Source: Agarilytica sp045430345 (GTDB lineage: Bacteria > Pseudomonadota > Gammaproteobacteria > Pseudomonadales > Cellvibrionaceae). Taken from it: a stretch of DNA of 64,000 nt. A program made the translations under genes and the position numbers. Shown in pieces: positions 50,712 through 59,411 of the stretch; within the stretch, counting starts at the first letter, position 1; the number at the start of each line of letters is the position of its first letter. The stretch is from positions 1,054,001 to 1,118,000 of the forward strand of contig JAILXT010000001.1 of the NCBI GenBank assembly GCA_045430345.1, given 5' to 3'. Under the pieces are notes generated by a model. The model saw only the letters and a program-made list of their open reading frames with translations, ran no database searches and was not told the origin of the DNA.

Positions 50712-51161
50712 TTAGGGTGTATCCTTACGTGCGTAGGTTTGAGTAACCCATTCATCCACACGTTTTTGCTCTTGCTTGTCTTGATACGAGATTTCAGCCA
50801 TTTTTAAGCGTTTGACATGATCTCTCAGCTTTTCGAGTTTTAGATGGATTTTGCGCCACTCATCAATGGCTGTATCGACAGCTAATTGGGCGTGCTCCAC
50901 TTGCAGATTTTGTAGATCACAGGATTGTGAAAGTTGATGTAGGAAATTTCGGTTTTTTGCGAAGTCTTCTGCTCGCAATACGACGGTCGCGGTTTTAAAT
51001 TGGGAGTCGTATTCAGCGTAGTATTCTTTTAGATCATTCAAACGTATTTGTTCTGCGACCAATGCGTTTCGCTTTTCATCGAGCACTGCGGCCGCCTTAT
51101 CCTCTTCACGCTTGGCCATATCCACAACCACACTTAAACGCTTCGATTCACTTGGCATCAA
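50712..51161 (-). CDS. fliJ: FliJ, flagellar export chaperone/ATPase stalk
   Basis: A 149-aa helical coiled-coil protein rich in Glu, Lys, Arg, Gln and Leu (AKREEDKAAAVLDEKRNALVAEQIRLNDLKEYYAEYDSQF). Sequence is weakly conserved in the family, but size, composition and position directly after fliI identify it. It binds FliI and the export gate, opening it. Start ATG 51161 overlaps the fliI stop by four bases (ATGA). Confidence 0.88.
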   Translation of the reverse strand: MMPSESKRLSVVVDMAKREEDKAAAVLDEKRNALVAEQIRLNDLKEYYAEYDSQFKTATVVLRAEDFAKNRNFLHQLSQSCDLQNLQVEHAQLAVDTAIDEWRKIHLKLEKLRDHVKRLKMAEISYQDKQEQKRVDEWVTQTYARKDTP

Positions 51162-52540
51162 CCGTTACCCGCGTGCTGTCGTTTAAGTGCTCCTTGTTTC
51201 GGTGGGTTCAACACAACATTCAACATACCCTGGCTTTCCGCGTACGGCGAAGATTCACGCATTTTCTGTGCGACATAATTTTGCAGATGGGGGTAACGCT
51301 CGATAGCACTATCAATTTCAGGGTCCGTGCCTTTGCTATAGGCACCGATCGTGATCAAATCCTTATTTGTTCTATACGTTGCTAATTGCTGCTTAAAACG
51401 CTGAGCATTGCCCAGGTGCGTTTCATCCACGATATTTGGCATTACGCGACTTACTGAAGCTTCTATATCAATGGCGGGGTAAATACCTTGTTCAGCCAAA
51501 CTTCGTGACAGCACAATATGGCCATCCAATATCGCGCGCGCTGAGTCCGCTATAGGGTCCTGCATATCATCCCCTTCAGTTAGGACGGTATAAAACGCGG
51601 TAATCGAACCGCCGTCTTTTTCCGCATTACCTGCACGCTCAACTAATTCAGGAATTCGTGAAAACACTGAAGGTGGATAACCTTTTGTGGCGGGCGGTTC
51701 ACCAATCGCGAGTGAAATTTCCCGCTGGGCCTGACCAAAACGCGTTAATGAATCCATCAAAAGTAAAACGCTTTTGCCTTGGTCACGATAAAATTCTGCG
51801 ATACGAGTAGATAGTTGCGCGGCTCTTAAACGCATTAATGGCGCATCATCCGCTGGCGATGCGACAACGATAGCCCGCTTTAATCCTTCTTCACCGAGAA
51901 TATGATCGACAAACTCCCGGACTTCTCGCCCTCGCTCACCGATCAACCCAACAACCACTATGTCCGCTTGCGTGAATTTCGTCATCATGCCAAGCAATAC
52001 ACTTTTACCCACACCACTGCCGGCAAACAACCCGATTCGCTGCCCTTTCCCTACGGTAAGCAAACCGTTAATCGCTCGAATCCCAACATCCAAAGGTTCA
52101 TCAATGGGGTGGCGCCGCAAGGGGTTTATCGGCACGGCCTGAAGATCGACTTTTTCCCCGCTATTTACCGCTGATAAACCATCAAGAGGCTGACCAATGC
52201 CATTTAGAATACGACCAATAAGGTGATCACCGAGGGCTATTTTCTGGTTATCGCCCACGGGGATGACACGGGCACCGGGTTGAAGCCCTTCTACTTTGTG
52301 AACGGGCATAAGGTAGGTAATGCTATTGTTAAACCCAACGACCTCCGCTTCAATTTTTTCCCCTTTGGTCGTCACGACAACGCACTGACTTCCCACGGAG
52401 ACATTAAGGCCCACCGCTTCAAGTGTTAAACCCACCATGCGCGTCAGTCGTCCCTCGGCACAGGGTTGCGGTTTTAAATTCTCGTAACGGCGATATTTGT
52501 GTAAACGCCCATAGAGATCAACTTCAGGTGTCGGTTTCAT
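51158..52540 (-). CDS. fliI: FliI, flagellar export ATPase
   Basis: A 460-aa F1-beta-like ATPase. Walker A is GLFAGSGVGKSVLLG, with IVVGLIGERGREVREFVDHIL and LLLMDSLTRFGQAQREISLAIGEPPATKGYPPSVFS as FliI/YscN signature regions. It drives export of axial proteins with FliH and FliJ. I start it at ATG 52540; the longer frame back to 52585 begins with TTG, overlaps more of fliH and adds a poorly conserved MHLTPQLNRPPQSRH. Either way it overlaps the fliH end. Confidence 0.95.
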   Translation of the reverse strand: MKPTPEVDLYGRLHKYRRYENLKPQPCAEGRLTRMVGLTLEAVGLNVSVGSQCVVVTTKGEKIEAEVVGFNNSITYLMPVHKVEGLQPGARVIPVGDNQKIALGDHLIGRILNGIGQPLDGLSAVNSGEKVDLQAVPINPLRRHPIDEPLDVGIRAINGLLTVGKGQRIGLFAGSGVGKSVLLGMMTKFTQADIVVVGLIGERGREVREFVDHILGEEGLKRAIVVASPADDAPLMRLRAAQLSTRIAEFYRDQGKSVLLLMDSLTRFGQAQREISLAIGEPPATKGYPPSVFSRIPELVERAGNAEKDGGSITAFYTVLTEGDDMQDPIADSARAILDGHIVLSRSLAEQGIYPAIDIEASVSRVMPNIVDETHLGNAQRFKQQLATYRTNKDLITIGAYSKGTDPEIDSAIERYPHLQNYVAQKMRESSPYAESQGMLNVVLNPPKQGALKRQHAGNG

Positions 52541-53627
52541 GTGGCGGCTCTGAGGCGGGCGATTCAGTTGTGGGGTCAGGTGCAATCGTTTCGCCGACGT
52601 CTATTTCACTCGCGCCAGCCTCAATACGTGTATCTTCTTCGGTTTCAGTTACAGCGTTGGAAGAAGTCGTTTCAACACTATCGGTTTCTATTGGGTCAGA
52701 TGCTAATGCAACCCCGTCCTCTTCATGATCCTCGCGCGGATCTACTATTGGATTCTCGTCGATGGCGTGCTCGGGGCTTTCCGCTACCGGCTCTTCTACG
52801 ACCGTTTCAGCAGGACGCTCGTATTCTTCGACTGGCGCCACCTCTGATTCAGCAATATTTCCCTGTTCGCGTACATGTTTAAGGTATTCACTCAGCCGAT
52901 GTTCGCACGTATAGTCCACTAAACTTTCGTGAGTTTGTACGCGGCACCCGCCGGAAGCAACGGTATCATCAATATGCACCCGCCATTCCCGGTGGGCTAC
53001 AGGTAAATACTTATCGACCAACTCACTATCGATTTGATTAAGGTATACCGATACGTTTTTTGAACCCGCAGGTAACGCAGTGATCGCGCGATTAACGATA
53101 CCTAAAAGTGCTTGAGGGGATGACTGCACTTCTTGCTCAATTATTTCCTGGGCGAAATGCATGGCCATATCGACCACAATATTTTCCAGCGTTTCTTCTT
53201 GCTCTTGCATAGGAACAAATAGCTGACTGGCAATTTTCCCCATCCGGTTAATTTCTTCGGTTATCAAAGCCTTAGTTTCTTTATAGGCTTTATTATGCCC
53301 TTGTTTTTGGCCTTTTTGCGTGCCTTCGGCAAGTCCCTTGGCGAGCCCTTCCTGGTAACCTTGATCAAACGCTTCTTTTTTTGCTTCTTCCGCAAGTTTT
53401 TGCAAATCGTCTGCGGTTAAGGGTTTTGGTTTAACATTGCCTTTATAGTCTTCAACAATCTCTCCGTCCCTAGAAGAGCGCCCCTTATTTTTCTTATCGT
53501 TTTTAGCGCTAAAAACAAGACGCTTTTTTTTATTCTCGACGGAAGGTAAGGACCAACCCGAAACTGCGCCCTCCTCTTCAACAGACTCGTAGGGGATTCG
53601 GTTTGCTTGCTTGGGTTTATCAGTCAT
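52524..53627 (-). CDS. fliH: FliH, flagellar export regulator
   Basis: A 367-aa protein, longer than typical (about 230-260). The core is the central part (EEAKKEAFDQGYQEGLAKGLAEGTQKGQKQGHNKAY with the GxxxG repeats typical of FliH, then ENIVVDMAMHFAQEIIEQEVQSSPQALLGIVNRAITALP). The final 110 residues are a Glu/Asp/Ser/Thr/Val-rich, probably disordered tail (EEYERPAETVVEEPVAESPEHAIDENP) not usual for the family. FliH regulates FliI ATPase and links it to the C ring. It overlaps fliI by 17 bases. Confidence 0.92.
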   Translation of the reverse strand: MTDKPKQANRIPYESVEEEGAVSGWSLPSVENKKKRLVFSAKNDKKNKGRSSRDGEIVEDYKGNVKPKPLTADDLQKLAEEAKKEAFDQGYQEGLAKGLAEGTQKGQKQGHNKAYKETKALITEEINRMGKIASQLFVPMQEQEETLENIVVDMAMHFAQEIIEQEVQSSPQALLGIVNRAITALPAGSKNVSVYLNQIDSELVDKYLPVAHREWRVHIDDTVASGGCRVQTHESLVDYTCEHRLSEYLKHVREQGNIAESEVAPVEEYERPAETVVEEPVAESPEHAIDENPIVDPREDHEEDGVALASDPIETDSVETTSSNAVTETEEDTRIEAGASEIDVGETIAPDPTTESPASEPPHETDT

Positions 53628-53733
53628 TCGTCTACTGCATTTAGTTCTTATGACATAGCATCAAGGCGTTAACACAAAATGCATACGATTGAGACAAGGC
53701 GTATCGGCCCTGTTCGATATCGGCTGAATAAAT

Positions 53734-54762
53734 TTACAACATATCTTCGCCACCACCACCGAGGTTGATCTCCCCAGCATCTGCCATGCGTCGTGCAATC
53801 GTGAGAATTTCTTTCTGAGCACCTTCCACTTCAGAGACTTTAACCGGACCTTTCGCTTCGAGATCATCCCGCAGTAATTCAGCAGCACGTTTCGACATAT
53901 TGGCAAATATTTTTTCTTTGAGCACTTCGTCCGAGCCTTTGAGCGCGAGGATAAGTACATCGGAAGAGACTTCCCGAAGTAGCGCTTGAATACCGCGATC
54001 GTCCACCTCTTTGAGGTTTTCGAAAACAAACATAAGGTCTTGAATTTGCGTACCCAGATCTTCGTCGATTTCTTTAATCGAGTCGAGTAATTCACCACCG
54101 ATAGAGCTATCCAAGTTATTGACGATTTCGGCCGCAACTTTAAAGCCGCCCATATCTTTGGTTTGCGATCCTGCGTTACCGGCAAATTGTTTTTCAAGAA
54201 TATCGTTAAGTTCCTGCAAAGCGCTTGGCTGAACCGTATCCAACGAGGCAACCCGAAGCATTACGTCTAAGCGTACTTTCTCAGGGAAATAATTGATAAT
54301 TTCTGCTGATTGATCTGAGTCCAAATAGGCGATCACAATTGCTTGGATCTGGGGATGCTCATTGCGGATAATGTCGGCGACGGAACGTGCGTCCATCCAC
54401 TTCAAGGTATCTAAGCCTGTCGTATTACCACCCAGTAAAATTCGGTCTACTAGGCCGTCTGCTTTATCTTGACCCAACGCGGTGACCAACATATTACGAA
54501 TATAGTTATCGGACCCCATACCCAAACCGGTAAGGGTTCGCACTTCATCCATAAAGTTGGAAATAACAATTTCAACTTCCTGCTGCTGAATATTATTAAG
54601 GGACGCCATCGCAGTACCCAAACGCTGTACTTCTTTTGGGCCCATATGTTTGAGGACTTCAGCAGCCGCAGCCTCACCAAGGGACATCAATAATATCGCC
54701 GCTTGATCGACTTTCGTTAAGTTCGCTACATTTTGCTCAGCTGAGTTCGCAGGCGCATTCAT
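53734..54762 (-). CDS. fliG: FliG, flagellar motor switch protein
   Basis: A 342-aa C-ring protein. The N-terminus binds FliF (LTKVDQAAILLMSLGEAAAAEVLKHMGPKEVQRLGTAM). The middle domain has EHPQIQAIVIAYLDSDQSAEIINYFPEKVRLDVMLRVASLD. The C-terminal torque-generating helix is DRGIQALLREVSSDVLILALKGSDEVLKEKIFANMSKRAAELLRDDLE, with the charged residues that face the stator. It overlaps the fliF stop by 4 bases. Confidence 0.97.
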   Translation of the reverse strand: MNAPANSAEQNVANLTKVDQAAILLMSLGEAAAAEVLKHMGPKEVQRLGTAMASLNNIQQQEVEIVISNFMDEVRTLTGLGMGSDNYIRNMLVTALGQDKADGLVDRILLGGNTTGLDTLKWMDARSVADIIRNEHPQIQAIVIAYLDSDQSAEIINYFPEKVRLDVMLRVASLDTVQPSALQELNDILEKQFAGNAGSQTKDMGGFKVAAEIVNNLDSSIGGELLDSIKEIDEDLGTQIQDLMFVFENLKEVDDRGIQALLREVSSDVLILALKGSDEVLKEKIFANMSKRAAELLRDDLEAKGPVKVSEVEGAQKEILTIARRMADAGEINLGGGGEDML

Positions 54763-56426
54763 TCTTCGTTAATCCACCGTTTAACCACTTGAGCCACACG
54801 GCCCGCATCTTCCGCAACTAAACCTTTAACCGCATTTAATTGCTGTTCATAACCTTCTTCTGGGCTGGGTAACCCCAAAGCATCGCCGCCGGTTAGGGTA
54901 ACGGTCTCATCCGATAAACTATCAAAGGAGTCGATCCCCGAGGCTTGTAACGCCTCTAACTCTTTCTGCTCTTGCTTCTCTCGGGATTTAACCCCAGAGC
55001 CGGCCAACGTCTTCAATACGGGTCGCACTAACCCCATGAGCAATACAATAATTACCAGCGCACCCGCCAACGGCTTTAATAGTGTTTGAAGTGCTTCTTG
55101 CTCCCAAATAGGGATGTCTTCTTGAAAATCATCAAACGAAGGAAGCGGATAAAAGGCTTCGTTCAGAACATTGACACTATCGCCGCGTACCGCAGAAAAG
55201 CCGACCGCGTCTCTTATCAGTATAGCTATTCGTTCGAGCTCATCGTCTGTCCAGCGTACTTTTTCGCCGTCTTCGCTGGTTCTATTGATCTTGTCATCCA
55301 CCACGACGGCGACGGTTAAGCGGCGCAAACGCCCTTTTTCAAAACGTGTAAAGCTTACCGTGCGATCGAGTTCGTAGTTTTTGGTGGATTGAGAGCGGCT
55401 GCGCCCTGGTGCTGCACCTTCACCACCACCGCCTCCGCCCGCGATTTCTGGCGCCTGTCCCTCAGCGGGGGGCTGATTCGTAAGAGCACCGGGAACACCA
55501 CCCACACCACCGGCACCAACTTGCTGCTCATCCACTTTTTGTTCACTGCGGACTGCAGGTAAATCCGGATTAAAGCTTTCTTCTGCTTGTTCTATCTCAG
55601 TAAAATCGACATCAGCCGAGACTTCTGTTTTGAAGTTGCTCTCGCCAATAATGGGGGTCAGTAAGCGACGTATACGCAGTACAATGTCTTCTTCAATTTT
55701 ACGGGTGTAATCAAGATGCTGCGCAGCAATCACCAAGCGCTCATCTTCAGCGCCTACGGATAAGAGGTTCCCCTTCTGATCCACAACAGTGACATTTTCA
55801 ATATCAAGCTCTGGGATACTCGCCGCAACCAAATTCGCAACGCCGCGCACTTGCTTGGGCTTAATCGGGCGCCCTGGAAATAGGTCGAGGAAGACTGAGG
55901 CGCTCGGTTTGCGCCCATCACGCATAAATACGGTACGCTTGGGAATCGCTAAATGAACACGTGCCGCCCTAACGGTATTAATACTCGCAATCGTTCGGGC
56001 TAACTCACCTTCCAAACCACGACGATAACGCATGGATTCAATAAATTGACTGGTACCCAGTGGCTGCTCACCTTCCAACATCTCAAGGCCATATGATTTA
56101 TCGCCTTGGACGCCATTCTCGGCAAGTACCAAACGGGCTTTTTGCACATCACCCACCGGTACAAGTAATGCCCCAGTAGAACCATCTATCTTGTAAGGGA
56201 TTTCGTTGAAATCGAGTATGCCGCCTACTTCAGACGAATCTAGTCGATCGAGGCTACCGTATAGAGGTTTGTAGTCTTCGCCCAAACTCCAAAAAGCAAT
56301 CGCAACACCAAAGGCAACACTTGCGGCTAAACCAACCATTAAGCCCGCTTGACGAATCAGATTAAGGTTATTAAACCCCTCGATGACGTCATCACTTGAA
56401 TCCGATGCTGCAAATTGTTCTGCCAT
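54759..56426 (-). CDS. fliF: FliF, MS-ring protein
   Basis: A 555-aa MS-ring protein with two membrane helices (IRQAGLMVGLAASVAFGVAIAFWS near the N-terminus and LLKPLAGALVIIVLLMGLVRPVLKTL near residue 460). Between them are the ring-building motifs YKPLYGSLDRLDSSEVGGILDFNEIPYKID and ARVHLAIPKRTVFMRDGRKPSASVFLDL. A Gly-rich insert (GAGGVGGVPGALTNQPPAEGQAPEIAGGGGGGEG) interrupts the periplasmic part. The C-terminal tail binds FliG. It starts 37 bp after fliE. Confidence 0.97.
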   Translation of the reverse strand: MAEQFAASDSSDDVIEGFNNLNLIRQAGLMVGLAASVAFGVAIAFWSLGEDYKPLYGSLDRLDSSEVGGILDFNEIPYKIDGSTGALLVPVGDVQKARLVLAENGVQGDKSYGLEMLEGEQPLGTSQFIESMRYRRGLEGELARTIASINTVRAARVHLAIPKRTVFMRDGRKPSASVFLDLFPGRPIKPKQVRGVANLVAASIPELDIENVTVVDQKGNLLSVGAEDERLVIAAQHLDYTRKIEEDIVLRIRRLLTPIIGESNFKTEVSADVDFTEIEQAEESFNPDLPAVRSEQKVDEQQVGAGGVGGVPGALTNQPPAEGQAPEIAGGGGGGEGAAPGRSRSQSTKNYELDRTVSFTRFEKGRLRRLTVAVVVDDKINRTSEDGEKVRWTDDELERIAILIRDAVGFSAVRGDSVNVLNEAFYPLPSFDDFQEDIPIWEQEALQTLLKPLAGALVIIVLLMGLVRPVLKTLAGSGVKSREKQEQKELEALQASGIDSFDSLSDETVTLTGGDALGLPSPEEGYEQQLNAVKGLVAEDAGRVAQVVKRWINEE

Positions 56427-56463
56427 GTTTAACTACCGTTTATTGTTATTACCTAAGGCCTAG

Positions 56464-56814
56464 TTAGATAGGCATATTCATCACATCTTTGTAGGCTTCG
56501 ACCAACTTGTTCCGCACTTGCACCATCGAATCAAATGCCACACCCGATTTTTGCGATGCGATCATTACATCGGTAATATCGACGTTTGGGTCACCCTTGA
56601 GGTAAGCCGTTTGCAAAGCGCCGGACGCGTGCTGAACGTCATTCACCTTATCAATGGCTTGGGTCATTAAATCTGAAAATTTGGGACCGTTAACGTTTGC
56701 CGTTTGCTGGGCGACGTCTTGTGCAGATAAGGACCCAGGATTAAACGCTTGCGTTTGCGATTTCAAAGCGCGCATTTCCATCATCAATCGATTGATGTCC
56801 ATTCTATCGCTCAT
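56464..56814 (-). CDS. fliE: FliE, MS-ring/rod junction protein
   Basis: A 116-aa protein, typical size: VAQQTANVNGPKFSDLMTQAIDKVNDVQHASGALQTAYLKGDPNVDITDVMIASQKSGVAFDSMVQVRNKLVEAYKDVMNMPI. It connects the MS ring to the proximal rod. It is first of fliEFGHIJ and follows a sigma-54 promoter by about 80 nt. Confidence 0.96.
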   Translation of the reverse strand: MSDRMDINRLMMEMRALKSQTQAFNPGSLSAQDVAQQTANVNGPKFSDLMTQAIDKVNDVQHASGALQTAYLKGDPNVDITDVMIASQKSGVAFDSMVQVRNKLVEAYKDVMNMPI

Positions 56815-57209
56815 AGCTCTCGCCTCTTTTTGTTGCTCTATTTCACGGGTTCTTTACGACGAGTTTTTGGCACTTTGTGCTGAAACTCTGGCTTTGTAGC
56901 AGTTCTGCATAATCTAGGCCAAAGTTTGCCGGCGGAAGCCCTTTGCCATGGAGGCGCAAGCCCGGCGGATGACTAAAACAATGAAGCAGCGATGTAGCCT
57001 GACATTGGCCAAGCATAAGAAACGTGAAGAGGTAGAACTTGGGGAAAACAATGAGGAGAAACAACAAGTAAAGTAGTAACCCCTCCCTTAGGTGAGAGAG
57101 GGAGAGAGATAATAAAGGTTTGTCTCTGAAAGCTGCCTCAGGCAGCCGTCAGAACCCAATAATCACCATCCGAGTTAAGGACAACAACGACTCAAAAGAT
57201 GCTTACCGA
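56815..57209 (-). promoter_or_regulatory. fliE upstream region with sigma-54 promoter
   Basis: On the minus strand TTTGGCCTAGATTATGCAG (56905-56923) has GG at 56920-56919 and GC at 56908-56907 with ten bases between, a sigma-54 -24/-12 promoter. The predicted start is near 56895. The remainder has a hairpin GCTGCC-tca-GGCAGC (57132-57146) at the end of the small gene upstream, probably its weak terminator. FleR-binding sites would be expected between 56930 and 57100 but I cannot point to one. Confidence 0.75.
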
Positions 57210-57380
57210 TTAATCGTCGAAATCAAACTCTTTCAATTCCTTCTGAAGACGCAGTTCTTCAATTTTGTCTTCCAAACGCCTTCGGGCATCAGTTCCATTC
57301 AGCGGTCCATCGTATTCAAAATCATCATCCATAATCACAATATTATTCGCGACACTACTATCTAATGTTTGAACACCCAT
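57210..57380 (-). CDS. Small PA3496-like protein
   Basis: A 56-aa frame on the minus strand: MGVQTLDSSVANNIVIMDDD then FEYDGPLNGTDARRRLEDKI and EELRLQKELKEFDFDD. The second half (RRRLEDKIEELRLQKELKEFDFDD) matches the pattern of the PA3496 family of small acidic proteins, with basic RRR, a helical EDK.EE.RL.KEL and a terminal acidic/aromatic DFDFDD. TTGGAG lies nine bases ahead of the ATG. It lies between fleR and fliE with 490 bp on its upstream side, so it has its own promoter. The family's function is unproven, and I rate it real because of the ribosome binding site plus the pattern. Confidence 0.75.
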   Translation of the reverse strand: MGVQTLDSSVANNIVIMDDDFEYDGPLNGTDARRRLEDKIEELRLQKELKEFDFDD

Positions 57381-57867
57381 AAACTAAACTCCAAAAAAGT
57401 TTTTTCGAGTAAAACAATTCAAGGGTCATCGTAAGTAAAAGTTAATCGCTTTGGGCTACACTCTACCGTTCGGCCAATAACTTAAAGGGAACATCAACCC
57501 TTAACCGCCTGTAGTTCTAAAACAAAAGGGGCCTTTCTAAAGACGCCAGTATGTAAGAATAATATGACAAATTAATTAAAATCAACTAAAAATCACGGTA
57601 AACATTCACATTTCCGGCCGATATTTGTAAATCATCTGGTCGAAATCTTTTAAGAAGGTAAAAATCTAAGATACGATTCAGAATTCTGCTAGCTGGTGCG
57701 GAATTACAGTGTTTTAAGTAATCAAAACGTCGTGTTTAATACGAATAGCATTTAACTAAATTCGCTTAAACCGCTAATCGCACTTATTGAAAATAAAATA
57801 GGGGCTATAAATTCACGGGCAAAGTATCATGCCAACAGTGTGAAAATAACGGCACGCTCTTTTAGCC
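57381..57867 (-). other. AT-rich intergenic region between fleR and the small gene
   Basis: No frame is supported. On the minus strand, past the fleR stop, GGGCTA (near 57860) and TAGCCCC-TATTTTATTTTC (57786-57808) could pair around a long loop and end fleR transcription, but this is weak. No sigma-54 site with correct spacing was found for the small gene. Confidence 0.35.
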
Positions 57868-59385
57868 CTATACCGTTTCTAAGCTGTATCCTTCATCGCG
57901 TAAACGAGCGAGTTTATAACGTAAGGTGCGGGGGCTAATACCTAATTTTTCGGCGGTATTCTTTTTGCTGCCATTCTCTTGTTTCAATGTCTTTACAATA
58001 ATCTCAAACTCATGTTTTTTCATATCAGCGCCTAAGGCTGCATCATTTGATTCTTCGATTAAATTGGTTTCAAATAGTGCATTATTATTTGAGCTTGCGA
58101 CACCGTTAGACGTCGCAACACTGCTTACTGGCGCCGCAGAGGCGGCTCCGGTAGCGTCAAACACCATAGAATGAATCTGCCGTTTCGTCTCCACCGCAAC
58201 GGAATCGACTAGAGATGGTTTTTCACTATAGCTTTCACCAAATTGCAAACCTAAATCCACACTCGTAATCGTATTGCCCGGTTGTAAAATTAAGGCACGC
58301 TGCATAACATTATCAAGTTCCCGTACATTACCTGGCCATGGATAATTCAGCATGGTTTGCACAGCATCTTCAGCAAGCTGAACCTTTCCTCTGTTTTGCT
58401 TTCTTGAATGCTTGCTCAACAAGCTTTTTGCCAAGGGTAGAATATCCGCTGGCCGATCCCTAAGCGGTGCCCACTGAAGCGGTAAGACACTTAAACGGAA
58501 GTATAAATCTTCTCTAAATTTCCCATCTGCCACTTCATAACGCATATCTCTGTTGGAGGTCGCAATGACCCGCACGTCGAGCTTGATACTTTTACGACCG
58601 CCCAAACGTTCTACTTCTCGCTCCTGTAACACACGTAATAATTTCGCTTGCAGTCCCATATCCATTTCACTGATCTCATCAAGTAAAATCGTACCGCCAT
58701 TGGCCTGTTCAAATTTACCTGGCGCGGAATTATGTGCGCCGGTATAAGCGCCCTTTTCATGGCCAAACAGCATAGCTTCCAACATATTTTCGGGAATGGC
58801 TGCGCAATTAATGGCCACAAAGGGTTTATCCGAACGTGGCGATTTATCATGAATATATTTTGCAAGCACCTCTTTACCCGTGCCTGATTCCCCCAAAAGC
58901 AACACCGTCGATTCTGATTGCGCTACCCGCGCGGCAAGTTGCAATAACTGCAAGCTGGATTCGGCTTCTGCAATAGGTTCATCAGAGGCACTGCCACTAC
59001 TCCCAATGACTTTTTGCACCGTTTCTACCAGTAAATCCGGTTCAAATGGCTTAACCAAATAATCAATTGCGCCTTCTTTCATCGCCTGAACCGACTCACT
59101 AATAGACGCGTAAGCAGTAATCAACAACACGGGGATTTGAGGGAAATCTTGCTTTACCTTGCGCAGTAGATCATGGCCACTCATTGCCCCCATATTGACA
59201 TCGGAGACGATTAAATCAATGTCGCTAGACTTATTCAGGCGCAACAGCGCCTCTTCAGCACAGCTGTCATTGAGCACATCGAGATTTGCCAAACTTAAGG
59301 TATCCACTAAAGCTTCACGAAGAGCTGGGTCATCCTCCACCACGAGTACAGTGGGGATATTTTTATTCGTTGCAGCGTTTCGCAT
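57868..59385 (-). CDS. flrC: FleR/FlrC sigma-54-dependent response regulator
   Basis: A 505-aa NtrC-family activator. The receiver domain has Asp62 (IDLIVSDVNMGAMSG). The AAA+ domain has Walker A GESGTGKEV, the sigma-54-contact loop GAYTGA (GHEKGAYTGAHNSAPGKFE) and Walker B GGTILLDEISEM. The C-terminal Fis-type HTH is KKNTAEKLGISPRTLRYKLARLRDEGYSL. FlrC/FleR, phosphorylated by the adjacent kinase, activates class III flagellar promoters, and the sigma-54 sites ahead of fliE, fliK and fliL are the likely targets. It starts 26 bp downstream of flrB. Confidence 0.94.
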   Translation of the reverse strand: MRNAATNKNIPTVLVVEDDPALREALVDTLSLANLDVLNDSCAEEALLRLNKSSDIDLIVSDVNMGAMSGHDLLRKVKQDFPQIPVLLITAYASISESVQAMKEGAIDYLVKPFEPDLLVETVQKVIGSSGSASDEPIAEAESSLQLLQLAARVAQSESTVLLLGESGTGKEVLAKYIHDKSPRSDKPFVAINCAAIPENMLEAMLFGHEKGAYTGAHNSAPGKFEQANGGTILLDEISEMDMGLQAKLLRVLQEREVERLGGRKSIKLDVRVIATSNRDMRYEVADGKFREDLYFRLSVLPLQWAPLRDRPADILPLAKSLLSKHSRKQNRGKVQLAEDAVQTMLNYPWPGNVRELDNVMQRALILQPGNTITSVDLGLQFGESYSEKPSLVDSVAVETKRQIHSMVFDATGAASAAPVSSVATSNGVASSNNNALFETNLIEESNDAALGADMKKHEFEIIVKTLKQENGSKKNTAEKLGISPRTLRYKLARLRDEGYSLETV

Positions 59386-59411
59386 AGGTGCTTCCTCAAT
59401 ACTTCTATAAA

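Noticed and set aside
53661..54251. A 196-codon frame inside fliG
   Set aside because: Same strand but a shifted frame within a strongly conserved gene; composition (Lys/Arg/Ser-rich) is that of a shadow frame.
56843..57067. A 74-codon minus-strand frame upstream of fliE
   Set aside because: It overlaps the sigma-54 promoter of fliE and has an atypical composition with no recognisable motif.
57120..57365. Plus-strand frame of 81 codons
   Set aside because: It is antisense to the 56-aa PA3496-like gene, which has the better ribosome binding site and family pattern.
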